Shown: positions 42,250 to 51,338, counted from the stretch's first letter. The stretch: 64,000 nt of DNA from Caballeronia telluris (GCF_001544495.1 NZ_FCNZ02000020.1:1-64000); one strand, 5' to 3'. Notes: generated by a model not told the origin, from the letters alone. A program made the numbers and translations.

Positions 42250-43721
42250 TCAGCCGATAAACCCGTCGATCACCCCCGCCAGCGTCTCGAACGCCCGCTC
42301 GATCTCTTCGTCCGGCACGCACGCATAGCCAATCAGAAGCCCCGATTGCGCATTGTCGCGCCGCGCGAAATACCCCGACAGCGGCCGCACGACGATGTTC
42401 TCCGCCAGCGCCCGGGCCGCGACCGCGCGGTCGTCGACGTGATCGGGCAAGCGCAGCACGAGATGCAGCCCCGCATCGCCGCCGACGATATCGAGCGTTC
42501 CGCCGTAACGCTTCGCGATCGTCGCGAGCATCAGTTCGCGACGCTGGCCGTAGAGCGCGCGCATGCGCCGGATATGCGAGGTGAAATGCCCTTCCGCGAT
42601 GAACTCGGCGAGCACCGCCTGCTGTAGCAGTTGCCCTTCGCGATACAACTCGGCCGACGCCGTCGCGAAACTCGCCGCGAGCGCCTCCGGCACGACGATA
42701 TAGCCGATCCGCAAGCCCGGAAACAGCGTCTTGCCGAAGCTGCCGACATAGATCACCTGCCCCGCCGTGTCGAGTCTTGCAGCGACGCGAGCGGCCGGCT
42801 GCCGTAGCGGAACTCGCTGTCGTAATCGTCTTCAATGATCCAGCAGCGGTGCTGGCGCGCGAATTCGAGCAGCATCCGGCGCCGCGCGAGGCTTATCACC
42901 ATGCCGAGCGGATATTGATGCGACGGCGTCACGAGCATCAGCTTAGGCGGATTCGCAAGATCTTCCGGCGACGGGTCGATGCCTTCGGAATCCACGCGGA
43001 TCGCTCTCAGATCGAGGCCGGACACCTGCAAGACGCTTCTCACGCCCCAGTAGCACGGGTCCTCGGTCCAGATGATGTCGCCGGCGTCGGACAGCAGGCG
43101 CACCGCGAGGTCGATCGACTGATGGATGCCCGTCGTCACGATGATTTGCTCGGGCGAGCATTGCACCGAGCGCGACGTGCGCAGGTAGTCCGCTAGCGCG
43201 TGGCGCAACGAAGCGAGCCCGCCGCCCGGCGCGTAAGTCAGCAGATCGGGGCGCGGCCGCCGCCAGTATTTCGCGTGCAGCCGGTTCCAGACGCGCGCCG
43301 GAAAGCGCGACACGTCGGGCACGCCCGGCATGAACGCGCCGCCCTGACGCTTCGAGACGCCCGCGCCCGCGATCAGCCGCTCGCCGCGCGTCGAGAGCAC
43401 GGCCGGCGCGATCTCGATGCGCGACGGCCTTTCATCGAAGACGATCTCGTCGGGCGCGCTGTCGGCGACGAACGTGCCGCGCCCCGTCGCCGACGACACA
43501 TAGCCTTCGAGCGCCAGTTGCTCGTACACCTGCGTAACCGTATTGCGCCCGACGCCCAATTCCGTCGCGAGCAATCGCGACGACGGCACCTTGGTCCCGG
43601 CCGGCAGTTCGCGCGACAGGATCGCCTGCTGCAACAGCCGGTGCAGTTGCCGATAAATCGGCTGACCGTTGCCTCGATCGAGCCGCTGCGCCAGCCAGTC
43701 GGACAGCACGCTCGCCCGCAT
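42250..43721 (-). pseudogene. MocR/GabR-type regulator broken by a single-base frameshift
   Basis: Starting at the ATG at 43721 (AGGAG 8 bases upstream), the product has a GntR winged helix (about 1-75: QPIYRQLHRLLQQAILSRELPAGTKVPSSRLLATELGVGRNTV) joined to an aminotransferase-like fold (TEDPCYWGVRSVL, LVTPSHQYPLGMV, IIEDDYDSEFRYGSRPLASLQ). The frame then ends at 42753. The remainder, with the PLP-lysine motif IYVGSFGKTLFPGLRIGY, continues in another frame down to 42250. Adding one base near 42775-42777 restores SLQ-G-LDTAGQVIYVGSFGK, the normal MocR sequence. So the break is a one-base deletion or a sequencing error. It is divergent from gabT, the usual place of the GABA-responsive activator. 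Confidence 0.9.
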
Positions 43722-43725
43722 CGAA

Positions 43726-43773
43726 TTGGCTCCTATAGATTTATTGAAATGGCTCTGAACTTGAGAGCCAAAT
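43726..43773. promoter_or_regulatory. Candidate MocR/GabR operator between the regulator and gabT
   Basis: Three copies of a TGGCTC motif: TTGGCTC at 43726-43732, TGGCTCT at 43750-43756, and its inverse AGAGCCA at 43764-43770 (7-bp inverted repeat, 7-bp spacer). The first two are direct repeats 23 bp apart. GabR-type regulators bind direct repeats separated by about two to three helix turns. The first copy also covers the regulator's own ribosome binding site. Confidence 0.55.
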
Positions 43774-43838
43774 CTTACTATAGTCCACACATCGACTCGA
43801 CTGACCACAACGCGCGCCGCGCGAAGGAGAACCACACC

Positions 43839-45134
43839 GTGAGCAACACTCTGAAAAACGCCGACCTGCAAGCCCGCAAGAACGCCGCGACGCCGCGCGG
43901 CGTCGGCGTGATGTGCGATTTCTACGCGGCGCGCGCCGAAAACGCCGAGCTGTGGGACGTCGAAGGCCGCCGTTTCATCGACTTCGCGGCCGGCATCGCG
44001 GTGTGTAACACGGGCCATCGTCATCCGAAGATCGTCGAGGCAATCCGCGCACAGCTCGACTGCTTCATGCACACGGCTTATCAGATTGTTCCGTACGAGT
44101 CTTACGTTTCTCTCGCCGAGAAAATCAGCGCCCGCGCGCCCGGCGATTATCCGAAAAAGACGGCGTTCTTCACGACGGGCGCCGAAGCCGTCGAAAACGC
44201 GGTCAAGATCGCGCGCGTCGCGACCGGCCGTCCGGGCGTGATCGCGTTCACGGGCGGCTTTCACGGCCGCACGCTGATGGGCATGGCGCTGACCGGCAAG
44301 GTCGCGCCGTACAAGATCGGCTTCGGGCCGTTCCCGTCGGACGTGTTCCATGTGCCGTTCCCGAATCCGCTGCACGGCGTCTCCGTCGCGGATTCGCTGC
44401 GCGCAATCGAGCATCTGTTCAAGGCCGATGTCGAAGCGAAGCGCGTCGCGGCGATCATCTTCGAACCGGTTCAGGGCGAAGGCGGTTTCTATCAGGCGCC
44501 GCTCGATTTCGTGCGCGCGTTGAGAAAAATCTGTAACGAGCACGGCATTCTTCTGATCGCGGACGAAGTTCAGACCGGCTTCGCGCGTACCGGGAAGCTG
44601 TTCGCGATGCAGCATTACGACGTCGTGCCCGATCTCATGACGATGGCGAAGAGCCTCGCGGGCGGCATGCCGCTGTCGGGCGTCGTCGGACGCGCGGACA
44701 TCATGGACGCCGCCGCGCCCGGCGGACTCGGCGGCACGTATGCGGGCAATCCGCTCGCGGTGGCGTCGGCGCATGCGGTGCTCGACATCATCGACGATGA
44801 AAAGCTGTGCGAGCGCGCGACGGTTCTCGGCGACAAGCTGAAGGCGAAACTCAACGCGCTAAAGAAAGACGTGCCGCAGATCGCCGACGTGCGCGGCCCC
44901 GGCGGCATGATCGCCGTGGAGTTCTGCCAGCCCGGCTCGGACGAGCCCGATCAGGATTTCACGAAACGCGTCCAGACGCGCGCGCTCGAACGCGGCCTGC
45001 TGCTGCTCGTGTGCGGCGTGTACGGCAACGTCGTGCGCTTCCTGTTCCCGCTCACCATTCAGGATTCCGTGTTCGACGAAGCACTCGCCATCCTCGAAGA
45101 CGTGCTGACCGAAACGATCGGTGCAACGGTTTGA
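43839..45134 (+). CDS. gabT: 4-aminobutyrate--2-oxoglutarate transaminase
   Basis: 431 residues from GTG at 43839, with AAGGAG at 43824-43829. Class III aminotransferase: converts GABA + 2-oxoglutarate to succinate semialdehyde + glutamate. Visible marks: FIDFAAGIAVCNTGHRHP near 46, FFTTGAEAVENAVKIAR near 110, GFHGRTLMGMALTG near 140, EPVQGEGGFY near 209, the PLP-binding Asp in LIADEVQTGFARTG near 242, and PLP Lys271 in MTMAKSLAGG. Complete length. It pairs with gabD 16 bp downstream. Expression is probably under the divergent MocR regulator, which is frameshifted here. Confidence 0.95.
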   Translation: MSNTLKNADLQARKNAATPRGVGVMCDFYAARAENAELWDVEGRRFIDFAAGIAVCNTGHRHPKIVEAIRAQLDCFMHTAYQIVPYESYVSLAEKISARAPGDYPKKTAFFTTGAEAVENAVKIARVATGRPGVIAFTGGFHGRTLMGMALTGKVAPYKIGFGPFPSDVFHVPFPNPLHGVSVADSLRAIEHLFKADVEAKRVAAIIFEPVQGEGGFYQAPLDFVRALRKICNEHGILLIADEVQTGFARTGKLFAMQHYDVVPDLMTMAKSLAGGMPLSGVVGRADIMDAAAPGGLGGTYAGNPLAVASAHAVLDIIDDEKLCERATVLGDKLKAKLNALKKDVPQIADVRGPGGMIAVEFCQPGSDEPDQDFTKRVQTRALERGLLLLVCGVYGNVVRFLFPLTIQDSVFDEALAILEDVLTETIGATV

Positions 45135-45150
45135 TCTCGGAGCATTCCTG

Positions 45151-46599
45151 ATGAATCTGAAAGATCCGACACTGCTGCGCCACGAAGCCTATATCGACGG
45201 TGAATGGCAAGGCGCAGACAGCGGCGCGACCTTCGAAGTCGTCGATCCGTCGAACGGCGCGTCGCTCGGCCGCGTGCCGATGATGGGCGCGGCGGAAACG
45301 CGTCGCGCCATCGACGCCGCCAATGCCGCGTGGCCCGCCTGGCGCAAGAAGACGGCGAAGGAACGCGCGGCGATCATGCGCCGCTGGTACGACCTGATGC
45401 TCGCCCACGCCGACGACCTCGCGCTCATCCTCACGACCGAGCAAGGCAAGCCGCTTGCCGAGGCGAAGGGCGAGATCCTGTACGCGGCGTCGTTCATCGA
45501 ATGGTTCGCGGAGGAAGGCAAGCGCGTCGCGGGCGACACGCTCGCCACGCCCGCCGCCGACAAGCGCATCGTCGTGACGAAGGAGCCGATCGGCGTGTGT
45601 GCCGCGATCACGCCGTGGAACTTCCCGGCCGCGATGATCACGCGCAAGGTCGGTCCGGCGCTCGCGGCGGGCTGTCCGATCGTCGTGAAGCCGGCGGAAG
45701 CGACGCCGTTCTCCGCGTTCGCGATGGCCGTGCTCGCCGAGCGCGCGGGCGTGCCGAAGGGCGTGCTGAACATCGTCACCGGCGACCCGAAAGCGATCGG
45801 CGGCGAGATGACGGCCAACCCGATCGTGAGGAAGCTCTCGTTCACGGGATCGACGGCGGTCGGCCGCTTGCTCGCGGCCCAAAGCGCGCCGACGATCAAG
45901 AAAGTCTCGCTGGAACTCGGCGGCAACGCGCCCTTCATCGTGTTCGACGATGCGGATATCGACGCCGCCGTGGAAGGCGCGATTGCGTCGAAGTATCGGA
46001 ACAGCGGGCAGACTTGTGTCTGCACGAACCGGTTTTATGTGCACGAGCGCGTCTACGATGCGTTCGCCGCCAAGCTCGCCGACGCGGTCGGCAAGCTCAA
46101 GGTCGGACGCGGCACGGAAAGCGGCGTCGCGCTCGGGCCGCTGATCAACGAGGCGGCCGTGCTGAAGGTGGAATCGCACATCGAGGACGCGCTGACGAAA
46201 GGCGCGTCGATCGTCACCGGCGGCAAGCGTCATGCGCTCGGCCACGGCTTTTTCGAGCCGACCGTGCTGACCGGCGTCACGCCGGACATGAAGGTCGCGA
46301 AGGAAGAGACGTTCGGTCCGCTCGCGCCGATCTTCCGGTTTTCGTCCGACGAAGAAGTCGTGCGCATGGCAAACGACACCGAATTCGGCCTGGCGGCGTA
46401 TTTCTACAGCCGCGATATCGGCCGGGTGTGGCGCGTCGCGGAAGCGCTGGAGTACGGCATGGTCGGCATCAATACGGGGCTGATTTCAAACGAAGTCGCG
46501 CCATTCGGCGGCGTGAAGCAATCGGGACTCGGCCGCGAAGGCTCGCATTACGGCATCGACGATTATGTCGTAATCAAGTATTTGTGCATCGCGGTTTGA
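45151..46599 (+). CDS. gabD: NAD(P)-dependent succinate-semialdehyde dehydrogenase
   Basis: 482 residues from the ATG at 45151, with GGAG at 45139-45142. Aldehyde dehydrogenase superfamily: oxidises the semialdehyde made by GabT to succinate. PWNFP near 155 (Asn of the oxyanion hole), FTGSTAVGRLL near 231, general base Glu255 in LELGGNAPFIV, catalytic Cys289 in NSGQTCVC, and EETFGPLAPIFRF near 384. The vicinal second Cys291 is typical of GabD, whose redox-sensitive loop uses such a pair. The C-terminal GGVKQSGLGREGSHYGIDDYVVIKYLCI is diagnostic of GabD. Ends at a strong bidirectional terminator. Confidence 0.95.
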   Translation: MNLKDPTLLRHEAYIDGEWQGADSGATFEVVDPSNGASLGRVPMMGAAETRRAIDAANAAWPAWRKKTAKERAAIMRRWYDLMLAHADDLALILTTEQGKPLAEAKGEILYAASFIEWFAEEGKRVAGDTLATPAADKRIVVTKEPIGVCAAITPWNFPAAMITRKVGPALAAGCPIVVKPAEATPFSAFAMAVLAERAGVPKGVLNIVTGDPKAIGGEMTANPIVRKLSFTGSTAVGRLLAAQSAPTIKKVSLELGGNAPFIVFDDADIDAAVEGAIASKYRNSGQTCVCTNRFYVHERVYDAFAAKLADAVGKLKVGRGTESGVALGPLINEAAVLKVESHIEDALTKGASIVTGGKRHALGHGFFEPTVLTGVTPDMKVAKEETFGPLAPIFRFSSDEEVVRMANDTEFGLAAYFYSRDIGRVWRVAEALEYGMVGINTGLISNEVAPFGGVKQSGLGREGSHYGIDDYVVIKYLCIAV

Positions 46600-46617
46600 T
46601 TTATCGCTGAAGCGGTG

Positions 46618-46650
46618 AAAAAAGGCCTGGCGTTTTTGCCAGGCCTTTTT
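46618..46650. terminator. Bidirectional rho-independent terminator
   Basis: Stem AAAAAGGCCTGGC/GCCAGGCCTTTTT with the loop GTTTTT, flanked by A- and T-runs on both sides. It serves gabD on the plus strand and the convergent gene that ends at 46652. Confidence 0.93.
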
Positions 46651-46651
46651 G

Positions 46652-47242
46652 TTATTTCGCGGCGTTTTTCGGTGTGACGTCCACCGCTGTGGCCGAAACG
46701 AAAACCGCATGCACGGAATCGCCGGGTTTAAGGTCTTTGGTATCCAGATCGTGCGGAATATCGAAAGTATCCGTGCGCCACGGGCCGCGCAGCGTAATCG
46801 TTCCGTTTTTTCGATTGATGCTTTCGACCGTCGCGAGAATTTCCACTTGGCGCGATGACGCGAATCCGTTCGCACCGGACGCCGGCGCATAAACCGCGGT
46901 ATCGACGCGCTTTCGAACACCTTTGTCCGCGCCCGTCGCCTTGGTGGCCGTGATGAGCAGCGCATTTTTATAAAGCACGTCGACCTGATCGCCGATTTTC
47001 AGCTGGTCGAAATTCTTGACCTGATCGCTCACGACCGCCGTGGTCGTCGCGCCTTTCGAGCCGCGCAATGTGAGCGTGCGCGTGGCGGCGTCGATGCCGA
47101 TGATTTCCGCCTGCCTGTGACCCGGCTTTGCCGCGCTCACGACTTGTTGCGCGGCATTGGCAAGCGACGTGTCCTGCGCATAAGCCGGCGCGGCAATCGA
47201 CGCGGCCGCGATAATCCAGGCCATATTCCATTTTGCATTCAT
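46652..47242 (-). CDS. Exported two-module beta-rich protein (paralogue of 48945-49418)
   Basis: 196 residues from the ATG at 47242, preceded by GGAG at 8 bases. Signal peptide MNAKWNMAWIIAAASIAAPAYA-Q. The mature protein has two repeats of about 60 residues, each with the plan [V/I]-x-x-I-[D/N]-x-x-[T/N]-x-T[L/I]TLRG ... D-x-L/LKPGD-x-V-x-[V/A]-x-[Y/F]: AEIIGIDAATRTLTLRG...FDQLKIGDQVDVLYKNA and ATVESINRKNGTITLRGPW...KDLKPGDSVHAVFVSA. These look like small OB/SH3-like barrels. The gene at 48945 encodes the same two-module plan. Family not named; probably periplasmic. Confidence 0.7.
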   Translation of the reverse strand: MNAKWNMAWIIAAASIAAPAYAQDTSLANAAQQVVSAAKPGHRQAEIIGIDAATRTLTLRGSKGATTTAVVSDQVKNFDQLKIGDQVDVLYKNALLITATKATGADKGVRKRVDTAVYAPASGANGFASSRQVEILATVESINRKNGTITLRGPWRTDTFDIPHDLDTKDLKPGDSVHAVFVSATAVDVTPKNAAK

Positions 47243-47512
47243 TCGGCTTTCTCCATTGAAATGACGCGCATCGAAATATATCCGGCACGTTGAACGATCG
47301 GTATTTATACAGCGCGCGCCGTGCGAATGTCTATTGATACATGGAATTTCAAATTCCGAATAAATCGTTTCACGATGCGCGTTCAATGGATTGCAGTACG
47401 CGTTTCGAATGGGCGCACTCGCGGTGCCGCCAAGGTTTTGGGCGAACCGGTAGAATCGGTTCCATTCGGGGCACGACCGGCCGTCGCCCGTTTTCCTCCC
47501 CTTAGGCGCTCT

Positions 47513-48679
47513 ATGCGACGCTCAGCGTTCTTTCTTCGCGTCATCGGTATCGGCATCCTGTTTCATCTCTATGTCGGCGTGCGGCTGATTCCGGCGGCGC
47601 CCGTCGGCGCGCCGTTGCGCTGGCTCGCGGCGCTCGTGCTCGTGGCTTCCGTGCTGCTGATTCCGCTCGGCATGGCCGCGCGCACGATCGAGCAGCAGCC
47701 ACTTTCCGATCGCCTCGCGTGGATCGGTCTCATCACGATGGGATTTTTCTCGTCGCTGCTCGTGCTGACCTTTGCGCGCGACGTCGTGCTGCTCGCGATC
47801 CATCTCGTCGACTGGGCGCGCGGCGTGCCGATCGGCTCGCCCGCCTTCACCGCGGAGAGCGCGCTCGCCGTGCCCGCGCTGGCGGTGCTGTCGTCGGCGG
47901 TGGGGTTCTACAACGCGCGGCGGCGCGCGCCCATCGTCACGGTCGATGTCCCCATCGACGGCCTGCCGCCCGCGCTCAACGGCTTCACGATCGTGCAGAT
48001 CAGCGACATCCACGTCGGGCCGACCATCAAGCGGCATTACGTCGAGCGGATCGTCGCGGCGGTCAACGGGCTCAAGCCGGACCTGATCGCGGTGACGGGC
48101 GATGTCGTCGATGGCGCCGTGTCGCATCTCGCCGACCACACGCGTCCGCTCGGCGAGTTGAGCGCGCGGCACGGGGCGTTTCTCGTCACTGGCAATCACG
48201 AGTACTACTCGGGCGCGGACAAATGGGTCGCCGAATTCCGCCGGCTCGGCCTGACCGTGCTGATGAACCAGCACGTCGTGCTGAACCACGACGGCGCGCG
48301 TGCGGTGGTGGCCGGCGTGACCGACTACAACGCGGGCAGTTTCGACCCGGCGCACAAGAGCGATCCGGCTGCGGCGTTGCGCGGTGCGCCAACGGACGCC
48401 ACGGTGCGGCTACTGCTCGCGCACCAGCCGCGCAGCGCGCCGGCGGCCGCGGCGGCGGGCTATACGCTGCAGTTATCGGGACACACGCACGGCGGACAGT
48501 TTTTCCCATGGAATTTCTTCGTGCGCTTGCAGCAGCCGTTCGTTTCGGGTCTCGCCCGACTCGACGGACTGTGGGTCTACACGAGCCGCGGCACCGGCTA
48601 CTGGGGACCGCCGAAGCGGCTGGGCGCGCCTTCGGAGATCACGCGTCTGCGGCTCGTCGCGGGCGTAGCGCGCGCGTAG
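47513..48679 (+). CDS. Membrane-anchored metallophosphoesterase (YkuE/YaeI type)
   Basis: 388 residues from the ATG at 47513 (MRRSAFFLRVIGIGILFHLY); the upstream open frame is noise. Four hydrophobic segments lie in the first 145 residues. The calcineurin-like catalytic domain then carries its dimetal motifs: ISDIHVGPTIKRHY near 163, TGDVVDGAV near 199, GNHEYYSG near 226, and SGHTHGGQFFPW near 322. YkuE/YaeI relatives act on lipid phosphates such as UDP-diacylglucosamine or on wall phosphoesters; substrate not known here. It is divergent from the exported protein at 46652-47242. Confidence 0.88.
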   Translation: MRRSAFFLRVIGIGILFHLYVGVRLIPAAPVGAPLRWLAALVLVASVLLIPLGMAARTIEQQPLSDRLAWIGLITMGFFSSLLVLTFARDVVLLAIHLVDWARGVPIGSPAFTAESALAVPALAVLSSAVGFYNARRRAPIVTVDVPIDGLPPALNGFTIVQISDIHVGPTIKRHYVERIVAAVNGLKPDLIAVTGDVVDGAVSHLADHTRPLGELSARHGAFLVTGNHEYYSGADKWVAEFRRLGLTVLMNQHVVLNHDGARAVVAGVTDYNAGSFDPAHKSDPAAALRGAPTDATVRLLLAHQPRSAPAAAAAGYTLQLSGHTHGGQFFPWNFFVRLQQPFVSGLARLDGLWVYTSRGTGYWGPPKRLGAPSEITRLRLVAGVARA

Positions 48680-48697
48680 GCCGGGAAGTACAAGGAG

Positions 48698-48730
48698 AAA
48701 AAAGAGTCCATCCGGCTCGCGCCGGATGGA
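48698..48730 (-). terminator. Hairpin with T-run on the minus strand
   Basis: Perfect 10-bp stem TCCATCCGGC/GCCGGATGGA, TCGC loop. On the minus strand it is followed by CTCTTTTTT. It is the probable end of the transcript from 48945-49418, leaving a 3' UTR of about 215 bases; those bases hold no supported gene. Confidence 0.65.
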
Positions 48731-48944
48731 CGGAGAACGACGACGGGAAAGCGCCGAGGTACGACTTGCTCCCGCGTCTTTGCGCTCGAGGAGAGCGCCT
48801 CGCCGAGCGGCCCCGAGGCCTCGGGACTGAACGACGGCCGTCGGACGCCAAGCGGGGACTCGCCGTGCGACGGAACCGCTACGTTACCGACGCGCGATGC
48901 CGTTCGATACTGGAAAACTCCGACAAATCCGATTGAAGCGCAGC

Positions 48945-49418
48945 TTAGTTGACCGGCGCGGCGCCTTGCACGTCGACGGCCACGTGCGATCCGGCGGCAA
49001 ACGACGCCGCGCGCGCCGGCTCGCGCGCCTGCACCGCCAGCTGCGCGCCCTGCGCGTCTTTCAGCACGACCACGCCCGAGTGGCTGTCGGCGCTCACGAC
49101 CTGCGCCATGCGCGGCGCCTGCTCGCCGCTCGCGAGCGCCGTCAGCACGATGCGACGCGGCGTCGTGCCCGTGACGGGCGTACCGGCCTTGAGCGCGTCG
49201 AGGTTCTGCACGCCGGGCCCGACCTGCAACGCCGACGCGTTGCCTTGCGCATCGACGACGGTCACGACGCGCGTCGCCAGATTGACCGCCTTCACGTTGC
49301 CCGCGACCTGCATCGAAGCAACGCCGTCGAGCGTCGCGGCGCCGGGCGCCGCCACCGAGGCGACGGATGCGGAGGCGAGACAAGCGGCAGTAATAATCGA
49401 GGGGAGTGTGGGTTTCAT
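48945..49418 (-). CDS. Exported two-module beta-rich protein (paralogue of 46652-47242)
   Basis: 157 residues from the ATG at 49418, preceded by GGAG; the open frame upstream to 49529 is not needed. Signal peptide MKPTLPSIITAACLASASVASVAA-P. The mature protein repeats the plan seen at 46652-47242: MQVAGNVKAVNLATRVVTVVDAQG...LDALKAGTPVTGTTPRRIVL and MAQVVSADSHSGVVVLKDAQG...ASFAAGSHVAVDVQGAAPVN. Cysteine occurs only in the signal peptide, so there is no disulfide. Function unknown; periplasmic by prediction. It faces away from the GntR regulator across about 300 bp. Confidence 0.68.
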   Translation of the reverse strand: MKPTLPSIITAACLASASVASVAAPGAATLDGVASMQVAGNVKAVNLATRVVTVVDAQGNASALQVGPGVQNLDALKAGTPVTGTTPRRIVLTALASGEQAPRMAQVVSADSHSGVVVLKDAQGAQLAVQAREPARAASFAAGSHVAVDVQGAAPVN

Positions 49419-49719
49419 GAATGGCTCCGTTGACTGGAAGATGGTTTGCATGGCGAATCCATTCGGCCAGCAAACGAAGGAAAGCGAAGAAAAGGCCACG
49501 AGTCTGTTTTTCGGGATGTTTCCTGTCAACGCGAGAAATCCGATTCACAGCGATTTTTAATTTCGAGATAAATCACCGCGCGGCGACGGCGAATTGAATG
49601 CCTTGATCCCGTGCCCCCGTGTTTTCCCCTAGCCCACGCGCATTGACTTGGCGACGCTGCCCGCTCAAACTTCGCAGAAGTGTGATCACAGGTCACATAT
49701 CGCAGAACCTGGAGGCATT
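49419..49719 (+). promoter_or_regulatory. Divergent promoter region with TGTGATCACA palindrome upstream of the GntR gene
   Basis: No gene. A -35-like TTGACT at 49643-49648 is followed after 17 bp by a weak -10-like CAAACT. A perfect 10-bp palindrome TGTGATCACA lies at 49681-49690, with a further TCACA at 49693-49697. FadR/FCD-type GntR regulators commonly bind such short palindromes near their own promoter, so autoregulation is plausible. A CRP-like protein is an alternative reader. Confidence 0.45.
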
Positions 49720-50445
49720 TTGGCAGTGGCAACCCGTTCCGTCCCGCAGTCCGTCCCGGCGCTCGAAGCCATCGCGCATGAAACGATGGCGGGCAAGGTG
49801 TATCAGCAACTCCGTGAAGCGATCATGAGCGGCCGCTTCGCGCCCGGCCAGCCGCTCAGCCTGCGCGGCGTCGCGGAAGCCGTCGGTTCGTCGACGATGC
49901 CGGTGCGCGGCGCGCTCACGCGGCTGCGGGCCGAAGGTGCGCTCGTCGACGGTCCCGGCCGCGCGATGACGGTCCCGCCGATGACCTTCGAGTTGATCGA
50001 CGAATTGCGCGACGTGCGCATCGCGCTGGAAGGCTGCGTCGCCGAGCGCGCCGCTTCGCGCATGAACGACGCGCATCTCGCCGCCGTCCAGGCGATCTTC
50101 GACTCCATGGACGCACACGTCGAGGCCGGCGACGCCGCCGCGTACCTGCGCAGCAATTTCGCGTTCCATACGAGCATCTACCGGCATGGCGCGAGCGACA
50201 TCACGCTCGCGACGATCCAGAACATGTGGATGCGCATCGGGCCGTTCCTGAACATGGTCGCGCCGGACATTGCGCACATGCGCCGTTCGATGGCCGCACA
50301 CCGCCAGATCATCGAAGCGCTCTGGCAGCGCGACGGCGCGCTGGCGCGGGCGGGCATCGCGCGCGATATCGGCGATGCAGCCGACAACCTCAGCGAACGC
50401 CTGCGCGCGCAATCCGCCGACATGCCCCGGCACGCGGTCCGCTAG
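49720..50445 (+). CDS. GntR-family (FCD/FadR subfamily) regulator
   Basis: About 241 residues from TTG at 49720, preceded by GGAGG; GTG at 49726 is equally possible. An N-terminal winged helix (AGKVYQQLREAIMSGRFAPGQPLSLRGVAEAVGSSTMPVRGALTRLRAEGAL, about 25-80) is followed by an all-helical FCD ligand domain: ELRDVRIALEGCVAERAA, then NFAFHTSIYRHGAS with the His/Asp metal-site pattern, and MAAHRQIIEALWQRD. It heads the SDR-BKACE-MFS cluster, 81 bp before the SDR gene, and presumably represses it until a pathway acid or metal-bound ligand appears. Confidence 0.9.
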   Translation: MAVATRSVPQSVPALEAIAHETMAGKVYQQLREAIMSGRFAPGQPLSLRGVAEAVGSSTMPVRGALTRLRAEGALVDGPGRAMTVPPMTFELIDELRDVRIALEGCVAERAASRMNDAHLAAVQAIFDSMDAHVEAGDAAAYLRSNFAFHTSIYRHGASDITLATIQNMWMRIGPFLNMVAPDIAHMRRSMAAHRQIIEALWQRDGALARAGIARDIGDAADNLSERLRAQSADMPRHAVR

Positions 50446-50526
50446 CCCAAAGCACGCGCCCCAAGGCGCCGTGCTTTTGAACACACGATTTGCATTGCTA
50501 ATTATCCTAGGAAAGGAGAAACATCG

Positions 50527-51318
50527 ATGGAAGCACTTCAACTGCTCACGCCGCGCGCCGGCTTGCGCGTGCTGATCACGGGCGGCGCGTCGGGTATCGG
50601 TCTCGCGATTGCAAAGGCGTTCGTGTCGACGGGTGCGCGCGTGCACGTCTGCGATATCGACGGCAAAGCTGTCGATGCTCTCGCGAGCGCCCTGCCCGCC
50701 GTCACCGGCACGCGGGCGAACGTCGCCGAAGCCGCCGATGTCGCGCGCGTCTTCGACGACGTGGAACGCGAACTCGGCGGCCTCGACGTGCTGATCAACA
50801 ACGCGGGTATCGCGGGCCCGACGGGCGGCATCGACGAGATCGATCCGGCGGACTGGGAGAAGACCGTCGACGTCAATCTCAACAGCCATTTCCAGTTCGC
50901 CCGCCGTGCCGTGCCCCTGTTGCGTCAAGCGCCGGACGGCGGCGTGATGGTGTTCATGTCGTCGGTGGCGGGACGGCTCGGGTACGGCTTTCGCACGCCC
51001 TATTCCGCGACCAAATGGGCGCTCGTCGGCCTGGCGAAGAGCCTCGCGATCGAACTCGGTCCGGACAATATCCGCGTGAATGCCGTGCAGCCCGGCATCG
51101 TGAAGGGGCCGCGCATGGAAGGCGTGATCGCCGCGCGCGCGAAGCAACTTGGCCTGAGCTACGAAGAGATGGAAGCGCGCTATCTGGAGAAGATTTCGCT
51201 GCGCCGCATGGTGACGCAGGAAGAAATCGCGGCGAGCGTGCTCTTCCTCAGTTCTCCCGCCGGCAGCGCGATCTCGGGGCAGGCGCTGTCCGTCTGCCGC
51301 AACGTCGAAACACTCTGA
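50527..51318 (+). CDS. SDR-family dehydrogenase of the BKACE cluster
   Basis: 263 residues, with AAGGAG before the ATG. Classical short-chain dehydrogenase: NAD(P)-binding TGGASGIG at 18-25, an acidic residue after beta2 (CDIDG) favouring NAD, NNAG at 91-94, catalytic Ser145/146, and Tyr159-x3-Lys163 in YSATK. The C-terminal ISGQALSVCRNVETL is typical of a conserved subfamily. Given the next gene, a likely role is oxidation of a beta-hydroxy acid to the beta-keto acid used by BKACE. The substrate is unproven. Confidence 0.87.
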   Translation: MEALQLLTPRAGLRVLITGGASGIGLAIAKAFVSTGARVHVCDIDGKAVDALASALPAVTGTRANVAEAADVARVFDDVERELGGLDVLINNAGIAGPTGGIDEIDPADWEKTVDVNLNSHFQFARRAVPLLRQAPDGGVMVFMSSVAGRLGYGFRTPYSATKWALVGLAKSLAIELGPDNIRVNAVQPGIVKGPRMEGVIAARAKQLGLSYEEMEARYLEKISLRRMVTQEEIAASVLFLSSPAGSAISGQALSVCRNVETL

Positions 51319-51338
51319 TCACCACTCGGAAACACGAC

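Noticed and set aside
48639..48851. 70-codon minus-strand frame over the hairpin at 48707-48730
   Set aside because: Arg/Ser-rich product with no features; the stretch reads better as a 3' UTR with terminator.
49681..49697. CRP-type site TGTGA...TCACA
   Set aside because: Spacer is 7 rather than 6; the compact TGTGATCACA palindrome is more simply explained as a GntR-type operator.
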